Positions 1-8,986 of a DNA stretch of 64,000 nt are shown here, in pieces. The notes under the pieces were generated by a model. The model did not search any database and was not told where the DNA came from. It saw only the letters and a program-made list of their open reading frames with translations. Origin of the DNA: Balanoglossus misakiensis (lineage: Eukaryota > Hemichordata); assembly GCA_040954595.2 (NCBI GenBank), contig CM082596.2, positions 2,852,001 to 2,916,000 on the forward strand, read 5' to 3'. The stretch's first letter is position 1; each line of letters begins with the position of its first letter. The position numbers were made by a program, and so were the translations under genes.

Positions 1-150
1 AATATCTTGTGGTTTGAAGGTTGCGATGCACACTGAAACCGTTTCATCATCCATTGTGTTGGGTCGTTGCAATTGAAGATGGTTGGTTCAGGCAACGTAT
101 TGTTGGCAAGTTTTATGGTAGTTGAAATTGGCTGAACTCCATAGTGCTGA

Positions 151-183
151 CTATCTCCATAGCAGAAACAGCTTTTCAAATTC
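151..183 (-). CDS. PRMT2: PRMT2 terminal coding exon 10
   Basis: Only ten codons and a stop: [13 protein letters not shown]. It is called from a TTCCACAG acceptor, phase agreement with exon 9 (303-471) and the match to the conserved EKVFPIWR end of vertebrate PRMT2. The 3' UTR runs toward base 1 and its end lies outside the window. Confidence 0.8.
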   Translation of the reverse strand, partial: EFEKLFLLWR

Positions 184-3096
184 CTGTGGAATGATAACCA
201 TGAAACTTGTAAATATCGCAACGCACATCTGTTTGTTGGTACACTGATCAAACCCATATGAATCTCATATCTAACAAAGTTCTTGTTCCTGTCCACACTC
301 ACCTGTTCTGTACGTTCAGTCCCTGAACTAATTTTAAATTTGAAAGTGACTTTCAGGTGTCTCCGCCATTCCTGGTTGCGTTTGATGATCATGTGCCCGG
401 TTATGACATCACCGTGACGTACGTCAACTGGTTTGTCCATCATGAATAGGTCTTGTTTCCAGTGAGTCAATCTAGTGGTAAAAATCATATCAGATCAAAG
501 ATCAAGTAAACACAATCTAATCAAATCAATACAGTAAAAGCAGTGGTTTCTTTCACTCATCAAATTGAAGGAAATCATATACATGTACCTATTGTATGGT
601 CCAGTATCCAAGACAATGGGGGGTTTATTGGATTTCTTAACACCAAACTCAACACTGAACCATGAACCAAATCCATGGAAAGTACCATCTTTGTTGATTT
701 CAAATGAAAACTCCCGGTAAAGTTCCTACAACAGGCAGACAAAATAAAAGGACATGTTATTAAATGACATGATAAATGCATTGAGTTAAAACCACAAGCA
801 GTACTTATGTTAAGGGTGGTGCCTTGGTAAAATTTACTGGGATAAATGTTACATAAACCAGAGAAAATGTACAAGGCAAAAAGTAACACAACCCTGCTAC
901 CTACTTCTAATTCTTCAATGCCAAAAGATTTCATGTTCAACTCCAGAACCATGCCAGGATCTGCCAAGAAATCTTCCATCTTTAATTCATGATTGAAAAC
1001 TGGTCTGGAGAAGAACTCCTGCAGTGCAAATTGCCTGAAACGCAAACAGACGTTCATTTGGAAATCAACACAACATGTAGACAGAAAAAATAAGTTTGAA
1101 TGACAGATGATTTTCTTTTCTTGGCAAGGAAACCAATATAAAAAATGAATACATGACATCTCACACAGACTAAGCAAACTTACTTGAGGTAAGAAAAATC
1201 AAACCCATAAACATTATTCCAGAACGACTCTTTTGAGTATTCCTGAGCAGCGCTACACGGCACAAGATGAAGAAAAGCGTCCGATGGTAACATTACTCCT
1301 GTATCCTTTAGCCACCTATTCCTAGCCCCAAGCACTGATTCTATCATCAACTCAAACTGCAAATGAATCATTAAAGAAGTGACTGACTAAAAATGGGGAA
1401 AAATGACTGGCTGTAATAATCAAAACTTGCTAAATAAAATGAAAGCAGCGAAAAAAATTGTACATACAAGAGTTTCATGCTTCCAAAAATCTAACCTTTA
1501 GTAATACTCAAACACAAAGTACGTCTTTGTCTTTGACCAGCTGTAACACATAAGAAAGGAAGCAAAAAGTGATATTTCCCCCCACTTACCAGTAATAATG
1601 TTCCCATCCATTCCGAGATGATAATATCTACTTTCTCTGGAAGGCTGACATCTTCCATCTTGCCCTTGATGATGACGACTTTGTCACTGTAACCGTTCCG
1701 CTCGACAAGTTTCTCTGTGTGGTCTGCGATATCGCTTGCTTCAACAGCGTACACCTACAGAAAGAGGGGAAGAAATTGCGTTAATGGGGAGTACATGTAC
1801 AGCAACTGTGTTGATTGCTCTGTTGAGTACTCGGTTGACAAAAGTTTATCAGAGCAATTATTTGCAACTTTACCTTTTTGGCATGGCCATACTTGGCAGA
1901 GAAGAGACTAAGTATGCCTGTCCCACAGCCTATATCCAATACAACCTGTAAGAACAAATAGTAATATAGAAAGAGAATGTTGTATCAAGTGAGGGATTAG
2001 TTTTTCACAGTGCTGGCTTGAAGCACAAACAGATGTATGATAAGATATAAATTACAGGTCTCAAGAACTCACCTTGTCTTTGATGAAGTCTGCATTCTGT
2101 TTGATAGCTTCTTTGTAAGCATTTGTTCTGACTTCATCACTTAGCATCTCAAGATGCAGTTTCTGTGAAAAAAGTAAAGAGAAAGTGAATGATACAGTAT
2201 TTATCTTATAAGACCAACAGAAAACATGGTCTTTTGCAACAGTTTGGTTAAACAGGCTTTGTTTGTCGTAAAGTATTAACACTGTATTACTGGATCCAAG
2301 TTCTTACTTTAAAAAAACTTTGAAAGTCTGTAACTAGTGTCAAACTTACCAAATTTGCATAACTCTCAAAGTACTCTTGGTCTTGCCACCTGTCAGCCTC
2401 CCATTCTACTTTGCTCTTACATGTAATGTGATTGGCTGGAATATACCCACGTTGACCATTTTTTGATGCCCACCACCAATCATCATTTGGTTTACTAATC
2501 ACCTGGATCTCATCCCCTTTTGCAAAGCTCAGCTGCATGAGAAGTGATGAGGGTGAAAGGTTATAAATTTATCAATGTCGATTTCATCATATGTTGATAA
2601 CATCATTAGATTTGTCACTGTATCATATCAACCTTTATTTGAGAATCGGGAAAGTTAAAACCGAATAAAAACCAAAATATACTGAAATGAGATGACGTCA
2701 TGCGATAATAGATGCATGTCCTCCTACCCATCACACGTCACACATGCGTTGCGTGCGGTGAATTTGGGGAGAACAGGTCAGTAACGCGCGTGATGAAGAG
2801 ACAGAGTACTGCCGTGAGTATAGACGCACCTGATTATTGTCTGCAGCATCGAAGTGACAAAAGGCAACCACTGTTTCGAAAGTGTTGTCGTTGATGGAAT
2901 CATTAGTGTCACTGCTACAGATTGAATCTGATTCCGAGAGCGGTGGTTCAACGTCAGGATTCTGTTGGGTGGTTCGTTCCCGGTTTTCCACCACGGTTAG
3001 TTCTTTGAAATTGTTCTTCAACGAAATGCTCACATCGCGGTGGCTAGCGTACGATTCTTCTAGGATGTTGGGTGATTCACCAAACGTGCTATTCAT
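151..3096 (-). CDS. PRMT2: Protein arginine N-methyltransferase 2 (SH3 + methyltransferase), 10 coding exons
   Basis: Transfers methyl groups from S-adenosylmethionine to protein arginines; the vertebrate protein is mainly nuclear and acts as a transcription coactivator. Exons in transcript order: 3096-2830, 2532-2350, 2162-2073, 1945-1874, 1754-1590, 1356-1184, 1034-905, 725-589, 471-303, 183-151. All junctions are GT/AG and the frame stays open, giving 472 residues (human 433). Visible: an acidic, Ser-rich N-terminus (1-75); an SH3 domain (about 76-128, with DDWWW at 106-110 and YIPANH at 119-124); SAM motif [11 protein letters not shown] at 181-190; Glu209 in YAVEA; a double-E loop with Glu252 (SEWMG) and Glu261; and a THW loop at 408-410. 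The C-terminus ends LLWR, like the vertebrate PIWR. The ATG at 3096 is the first in-frame ATG of exon 1. The SH3 domain separates it from PRMT1, 3 and 8. It is divergent with CNP. Confidence 0.95.
1590..1945 (-). CDS. PRMT2: PRMT2 coding exons 4 and 5 (SAM-binding core)
   Basis: Exon 4 (1945-1874, 24 codons) is almost exactly the glycine-rich SAM motif I and the following helix. Exon 5 (1754-1590, 55 codons) carries YAVEAS, the post-I acidic strand and the first half of the double-E loop. Both exons are phase 0 at each end. All key residues of an active type I-like PRMT are present. Confidence 0.93.
2693..2700. promoter_or_regulatory. Full CRE (TGACGTCA) in PRMT2 intron 1
   Basis: A perfect palindromic cAMP/ATF response element about 400 bases inside PRMT2 from its start codon, near the divergent PRMT2/CNP promoter. 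The site is seen in the sequence; its use is inferred from position only. Confidence 0.4.
2830..3096 (-). CDS. PRMT2: PRMT2 coding exon 1 (acidic N-terminus and start of SH3)
   Basis: Eighty-nine codons from the ATG to a GTGCGT donor, phase 0. The first 75 or so residues are rich in Ser, Asp, Glu and Asn and do not resemble the vertebrate N-terminus. The last 14 (ending DAADNNQ) start the SH3 fold, so an intron cuts the domain. An out-of-frame upstream ATG at 3121-3119 opens a 10-codon uORF that overlaps this start. Confidence 0.85.
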
Positions 3097-3210
3097 CTGG
3101 GATTTTTTTTCTTGATAACATATACTGAAGTCCAATTCCCAGTGCTTCTTCTGCTGCCCCGCCCACTAACGGTAACCTTGACACTCGAGTCGAAACTTGT
3201 TTCAGTGTTC

Positions 3211-3220
3211 CGCCATTTTG
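3211..3220 (-). promoter_or_regulatory. YY1-like element upstream of PRMT2
   Basis: On the minus strand this reads CAAAATGGCG, matching the AANATGGCG core of YY1 sites that often sit just downstream of TATA-less starts. It lies in the expected PRMT2 5' UTR or initiator region. Confidence 0.45.
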
Positions 3221-3492
3221 TTTTGAAATAAGTTTGTTTATTATTTCATTTCTCTGTGACGCATCCATCTTCGCCTCGTTCGCGTGTCAGTCTTAAATAG
3301 CGCTAAATTTAGAGTGAATTCGAGAATAATTTTTGCGACACTGCAACTAGTCAGCTGATCTTTTTAGACCATCCCCCAAAATACATCAAGGGAGAACGAG
3401 TTGCCAAGAAAAACACAAGAAATTGCGGGCAAATGTGATGGTGGCGCTGTTGCCTTGAGATGTTGTAGCAACTCCACGACGAAGGCACCAAG

Positions 3493-3666
3493 GTGAGTCA
3501 TGAGTTTATTATTAGTACATGTACATTGTATACCTTGTTGCACACCTGATCGAGTTAAAAGCAAACGCAAGTCAGCCAACAGAAGGTGTTTGGCAACTTT
3601 CCAAGTGCCCGAATTTCTCATTGCCCCTGTATGCAGTAACATTTCGATACTTGTTCTTCACTTCAG
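3493..3666 (+). other. CNP: Possible 5' UTR intron of CNP
   Basis: A good donor (AG|GTGAGT at 3492/3493) is followed by a pyrimidine-flanked acceptor (TTCACTTCAG ending at 3666) in the CNP leader, defining a 174-base candidate intron. It does not affect the protein. It rests on splice consensus alone; transcript evidence would decide. Confidence 0.3.
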
Positions 3667-3849
3667 GTTCACCTTCAAGAAATACACATGAAATTCACCA
3701 AGTACATCTGGAAATCAGGCAACCCACACCGTCGCCGATCAGTACACTGGTATAACTAGGTCACCTAGGTAACCGTTGACCTGAGTATTACACAACCAAT
3801 AGAAACTGAAACATTGTAGTCACTTGATAAGAATAGCAGGTCATACGTC

Positions 3850-4789
3850 ATGGGAAACGAACACATTTCGCGCACCCCTGCCAATGTAAAGATAGCTGCC
3901 CTGACAGTAGGTGTAGCATGCTGTCTGGCGTATGTTGTTTTCAAACTGGCACCCGACATCATGGCGTACTATCGTAGAGATTATAGGAAGAGGTCTCCAA
4001 AAGGCGGCTCGGAGGTTGCAGGGATGCGAGATGAGCCATGCCCAGGCAAAGCAGAGAGGAAAGGGGTTGTGAGTGAAAGTCAGGTTGATGGGCAGAGACA
4101 ACCAGAACAGCACAGAGAGCAAAGAGAACACACACAAAGTCAACCACCTGCTTTGGCAGCTGAGAGAGAGACCATAGTCAGAGATCCGACTCTAGAGTAT
4201 CCATTCTTGACAGACCCCGAAACCATCAAGTACATTGGAGCGTCGAAAGTCATGTTCATTATGCGCGGGCTTCCTGGCAGTGGCAAATCAGTCGTGGCAG
4301 AAGTCATCCGAGAGACGTACGACAATTCTGTTATATGCTGTGCAGATGATTTCAGAATGGTCAACGGAAAGTACGTCTTTATACCGGAGAAGTTGAAAGA
4401 TGACCACGCCAAGTGCCACGCACGAGCGAAGGAGTCGTGCGAGAAGGGCATCAACGTGGTCGTCATTGACAACACAAATGTGCGTGCTTGGGAGATGCAG
4501 TACTACTTAGACCTGGCAAGGAAGACCAACTACACAGTGGTATTGGTTGAACCGAAAACACCTTGGAAATGCAACCCGTATGAACTAGCACAGAAGAACA
4601 AACACGGTGTTCAGTTTTCTGTGTTGCAGAAGAAAGTGGAGTCCTTCGAGACGATGATACCATACTTCTTTGGTTGGTTTCTAAACGACAACAACTCCAG
4701 GAAGATCCGCCTGGTAGGCAACAGAGTGTACAGGGAACTGCAACAGAAAGCTGATTTTGTTGAAGCATTCAAGACCTGTGTTCTGGGAG
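3850..4789 (+). CDS. CNP: CNP coding exon 1 (membrane helix, linker, PNK-like domain)
   Basis: One uninterrupted 940-base exon carries the whole N-terminal half: the predicted membrane helix, the low-complexity linker and the P-loop kinase-like domain through YFFGWFL and the following helix. It ends in a GTAAGT donor after the first base of codon 314. Confidence 0.93.
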
Positions 4790-6730
4790 GTAAGTATTGT
4801 CATCACATGCAGGTGTTTTCATCTGTCTATAATCCCCAACAGGGTTTGACCTAATACAGTAGTACAGTGTGATTTTCTTAAAACATACAAGGACACAAAA
4901 CAAAGAATTTGTTCACATTGGCCTTATACTAAGTCATATCATAATTTCACCTACATAGTAACGCATGTTTACTATCAATAATATCAGCGCGCAAGGTCAC
5001 ACACCGTGTAAATATTTCTATACTCTGACAGGTGTCTAAGTAGGCTGACATTAAAGCCCCAGTATTTCTCGTGTGCATCCATTTTTCATCATCGAAAAAA
5101 GCCCGTTTTTCCAGTACATCCATCATGGAATACTATATAATGAAGATGTAAGAAAGGTTTGGGCAATTGTAGCTACATGCAAGCCGAAAATATCGCCCGT
5201 AACACTTGAAATGATGCGCGGGTTTGTTTACAACGGAAATGTTGTACATGTCGATCAGCAAACGTGCCACTTTGACATTTTGATGGTCAGACCATTTTCG
5301 GATTTGATCTGGTTCCATCGACTGATTTCTCCCATAAAGTTATCTTCCCAAAATTTCGCCGAATTAGTGCACATTTCTTCGCTGAGTCGCTTGATTTGGG
5401 GCGACCAAACCTCTTCCGCATAGATTCACATTTGAGTGCGCATGCGCACTAGTCACGTGTGTCAACATTAGCCTGACTCACGTGACTTTCTGTCCGGACA
5501 GAAAGTCATTCTTCACTCGTTATATTGTAAATTGTATGAGTTTATCAGCAGAGCTGGGGATGATGACTGTTCGATTCAGTATCAATTATCATCTACTTTT
5601 AGAAATTATAGATGCCGTTTCAAACAAAATTTTGCCCCTACGAGAAATACTGTGGCTTTAAAGGTCAAAAGGTGTCAACTATTTTTCGCATAAGTAGTTC
5701 CTTATTCTGTAAATATTGGCTCATATACAATAACAGACCCAGCAGATGAGCATATCAACAGCTTATTACCATCTAAAGGCATCTACCCTTTAACACTAAA
5801 TTGTGAATTTGTAAATTATCAACTATCACACACAAAAGCAGATAGTATGCTGTATGTTAAAAAATAGGCCATCTGTGACACAGACCCACACAAGTCTGGG
5901 CGAGATGGCTCAAGTCTTCGTCTGGCCTAAGGTTGGACCAGGTTCCTCCAAGCTATGCCTAAGACTCACCTGCCAAGTACTGACATCTTTGTGACTTTTT
6001 TTGTTTATTTGCTTATTTTATAGATCCTGATGCACGCTTGAATTTCAACACTTTCTACAGTGCAGACACGTTTTCAGTTGGGCCTCATATGCTTCACTGT
6101 ACAGCAAAGTTTTGTGGTCGAGGGAAAGTTCCCAATTCCTACCGCTATCTTAAGAACTCGGATGTCCAGGCATCCCTTGGAGAGACATTCACCACGCATA
6201 TCATCGGGTTCTTCTTCACGGCACGGACGTTCGGCACGAGACTGCGACTGACCCCGCAGCAGGTCAAGTTGTGGGGCCAGGAAGACGAGAAACACCATGT
6301 GGTGGCGACGGAAGCCAGGATCAATCAGTGCATGAGCGCCGGCAGTGGTAGGCGCGGTGCCGGACCCATTCCCGCCTACGAGTTGCGAGGGACAGGGTTT
6401 GATGGACCTGTGATGACCTGGGAGAAGAGAGGAGGTCACCTGCCGAAGAAGATGTGCGATAACACAAACCGGTTCCAGCCGACGTCGGGAATCGGCAGCC
6501 GTTCCCATTTAACCATCGGATGCGCGAGGGGCGTTAAAGCCGTCCAGACCGGAATAGACCTTGTGGACATCATCCAAATGGAACAGGAAGCCGAGGAATT
6601 GCGAGAGGCAAATGTTACCATGTCACTGCAGCTCAAGGATGGGCAGCTGCGTTGCTATGACAACAAGGCATGGGTGGTGTACTTGAACGAACCAATCATT
6701 GTGGGCTCCCTGTTTTCAGGATTTTATTGA
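3850..6730 (+). CDS. CNP: 2',3'-cyclic-nucleotide 3'-phosphodiesterase (CNPase) with N-terminal membrane helix
   Basis: Hydrolyses 2',3'-cyclic phosphates to 2'-phosphates; vertebrate CNP is abundant in myelin and belongs to the 2H phosphoesterase superfamily. Two coding exons, 3850-4789 and 6024-6730, join in phase 1 to give 548 residues (human about 420). Order: a hydrophobic segment about 13-34; a charged Gln/Glu-rich linker 36-115; a polynucleotide-kinase-like domain with P-loop GLPGSGKS at 140-147, ADDF, DNTN and VEPKTPW; then the cyclic phosphodiesterase domain with catalytic motifs HCTA (His338, Thr340) and HLTI (His475, Thr477). Odd points: the two HxT motifs are 137 residues apart against 79 in mammals, and the protein ends at SGFY without the vertebrate tail or a CaaX box. 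The start ATG has G at -3 and G at +4. The PNK-like half alone would also fit N4BP2L-type proteins, but the second half settles CNP. Confidence 0.93.
5051..5661. mobile_element. TTAA-flanked MITE in CNP intron
   Basis: The left end reads TTAA then AGCCCCAGTATTTCTCG; the right end is the reverse complement, with AGCCACAGTATTTCTCG then TTAA. The arms match at 16 of 17 bases. TTAA at both outer edges is the target duplication expected of piggyBac or Kolobok-type transposons. The 600-base interior has no transposase frame, so it is a non-autonomous copy. A 26-bp perfect palindrome sits inside it. Confidence 0.75.
5483..5508. repeat. 26-bp perfect palindrome
   Basis: TGACTTTCTGTCC is followed directly by its exact reverse complement, with no spacer. 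It lies inside the CNP intron MITE, close to CACGTG E-box-type sequence on its left. Confidence 0.95.
6024..6730 (+). CDS. CNP: CNP coding exon 2 (catalytic phosphodiesterase domain) and stop
   Basis: A single exon codes the entire 2H phosphodiesterase domain, from the TTTTATAG acceptor to TGA. It holds both HxT motifs, the LTPQQVKLWG segment, the AVQTGIDLVDI helix and the final SLFSGFY strand. An extra segment of about 58 residues, rich in Gly, Arg and Pro, lies between the motifs (roughly residues 400-470). Confidence 0.93.
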
Positions 6731-8986
6731 ACTGAGATACACTGGAAAAAACTTGTGTGTCCTGGTATGACGTACTGAGCGTGCAATGCAATCTTCATCT
6801 ATTGACAGTATTCTCAGTTATGTGTGAGAAGACAGACATGGCCAAGACGTAAAATAACATCCATCATATTGACTTTCACTAACAGAATCATTTTCAATGA
6901 AATATATATTTGTATCACAGATTAAGATAATGCCAAATCAGAGAGTCTGAAATATCATCAGATGCAGGTGATGCCTATACCTGATACATGGGCTATCTTG
7001 TAATATACCAAAAAGAAAATTTGCTTGTTCAGTACAGGCAGTAATCTACTGACAATGATTTATCCAAATTCCAATCATATTTTTCTAAGTGATTAGAATG
7101 TTGCTCACATCTTGAGTTTTTTATTGGGTTTGTTGAATGTTTTTGTCTTTTTTTTAAACTTTGAATTCATATTAAATGTAGCACTTGGTCTTCATAATAA
7201 AAACTATTTTTATGGATATAGTAGATAACATATTCCCCCTGTGTGCATTTTGACGGTGCATGGTTTTTCATCACCAGGCCCAACTCTTCCCTCTGAAGGA
7301 TTCTGATTTAATGCTGCAATGAGTAGATGATCGCCTCAAGATATTATAAATTTCTGTCTCTCTCTTGAAAAGTCATCGCCGGCATTTGCCAATAACCAGT
7401 TAAAAATTAGTTCTGAAGAGGGACTCCTTGTGCAATTCAATGATAACCTTTTGATGACCTGTCATTAATAATAGAAGATTCTGTTCAATCGGGTCTGTTG
7501 CCCTAGCAACCGTCCAGGGAGGCTTTTGCCCTCCATATGGTGCCATTAGTTTACAGTATGTCTGGTTCCTTGATACAAAGTGTTTGTTTTTGCACATTTT
7601 ATGTCACGGAAAGCATATGCTTAGTTCGTGCTTTTGGTACATTCACTGAAATTTATGGGTGTGCTTGTACTTCTCAGCTGTTGTTTATTGTTAAATATTA
7701 AAAGGCCACTCATACGAGAAATATGTTGCTTTATACGCAGTATGAGGTGTGTAGAAAATCATGCCAGAAATCCTAGATATAAATCATTTTATTGCAAAGA
7801 TTTACAAAAAAACATTCAAAATCTAAACACAAGTATATACAATTCATTAAATTGTGACATTTTCAAAATATTTCAGTTTGATTTCAATCACATCAACATT
7901 GCATAGCACAAGTTAAGAATTTTGTACAATCTGTCTGATTTTGTATTTTAGGTACAGTAAGCCATCCAATAAAATCATGTATAATTCTGGATTATTATTC
8001 TCGGGGGAAAATTCTGGTCTCAACACTCATTTGTCAAACACAAATTTAACACAAATGTAAAACAGCCTTTATGACTTGGAGTATCCTTGAAGAATAGTGT
8101 TTCATCACATGCAACAAAATGACAACCTAAATTTGGCATACAGTTTTATAACACACTCCGTCTTTTGCATAAACTAAAATTAATTTGAAACATCCTGTTT
8201 TGAATATTTGAATGAAAAATCATGCTATAAACTCTTTTCAAACGACTTTTTTTGAAAAATAAACACTTTTTTTCAGAAACAACACTACTGTAAATATCTG
8301 AGATTGCTGTGACAGTTTGGGTGACAACCAAAAACTGAAGACAATGAATTGGTACGCAAAAAACTACACTTTTACTTCAAAAGGACATAAAAGAACAAGT
8401 CTCATTGGCTTGTTTTAAATCAAATGGATGATTATAATCCAATCAGAAGTGCTGACCTTCCAGTGCTTTAGGTTACTTCAACTAGTGCTGAGATTTGTGT
8501 GATTTTCGTGACATTAAAGATTAATACTGTAGATTCATACTATCTCAAAACCAAAACAAACAAACAAATAGAAAGTGGAGAGACCTCTCTGTGACACATG
8601 GAATCTTATTGGCCGATACAATTAGGTGTATAAGACCATATTTGTATTGAGGTTTTCTGTACAAACACCCTAGGTCTACAGAGAATACACACAATAACTG
8701 GTTGCAGAAAAGAATTACTTTGAAAACAACATAAATAAATTTCTAAACACACGGCTCTATTTAATTAAAACATATTAATATGATGTGCTCTTTTTCAATA
8801 AAACTCAAAACAACTCGCAATGTATTCTTGGTTCGTGATAAGTAAGTACTTGCAGTCCCGTAACACGCATGCTAATACAGAGCAAAACTCGCTCATTGCA
8901 CATTTCTGAAAACTGAATATTTCAAGCAATAAAACCATTTTATAAATTGTCAGACTGGTGCTGAATGTCGCCCTCTGCAGGTGGGA
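6731..8986. other. Convergent 3' UTRs of CNP and the FADS gene
   Basis: AT-rich tail-to-tail interval. A plus-strand AATAAA at 7196-7201 is the best CNP polyadenylation signal. Minus-strand AATAAA at 7788-7793 and 7684-7689, or ATTAAA at 8760-8765, could end the FADS transcript. No additional gene was seen. Confidence 0.6.
7196..7201 (+). terminator. CNP: Candidate CNP polyadenylation signal
   Basis: Canonical AATAAA about 470 bases downstream of the CNP stop codon, in the AT-rich 3' flank. It would give a short 3' UTR; a later AATAAA near 7970 is an alternative. Confidence 0.45.

Larger units (their letters stand above)
3097..3849. promoter_or_regulatory. Head-to-head PRMT2/CNP promoter interval
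   Basis: The 753 bases between the two divergent start codons must hold both 5' UTRs and transcription starts. A YY1-type element lies at 3211-3220 (CAAAATGGCG on the minus strand), about 115 bases upstream of the PRMT2 ATG, where such motifs usually mark initiator-proximal sequence. A GC-rich stretch with CCGCCCA lies near 3155-3165. No TATA box is evident on either strand. No coding sequence was found. Confidence 0.6.
4790..6023 (+). other. CNP: CNP intron
   Basis: A 1,234-base intron. About half of it (5051-5661) is a TTAA-flanked inverted-repeat element described separately. The rest is AT-rich with no coding signal. A GC-richer stretch at about 5890-5980 has a vague tRNA-like look but lacks convincing A and B boxes. 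Confidence 0.85.

Noticed and set aside
3097-3135. N-terminal extension of PRMT2 by 13 codons
   Set aside because: The open frame continues upstream, but the only start there would be TTG. The first in-frame ATG is at 3096, so the protein was started there.
3850-4789. Assignment of the P-loop exon to an N4BP2L-type kinase
   Set aside because: The downstream exon joins in phase and adds the two HxT motifs and the CNP-specific C-terminal domain, which fits CNP only.
5890-5980. Possible tRNA-derived SINE in the CNP intron
   Set aside because: A TGGCTCAAG stretch resembles an A box, but no GGTTCGA-type B box, cloverleaf or poly-A tail could be assembled.
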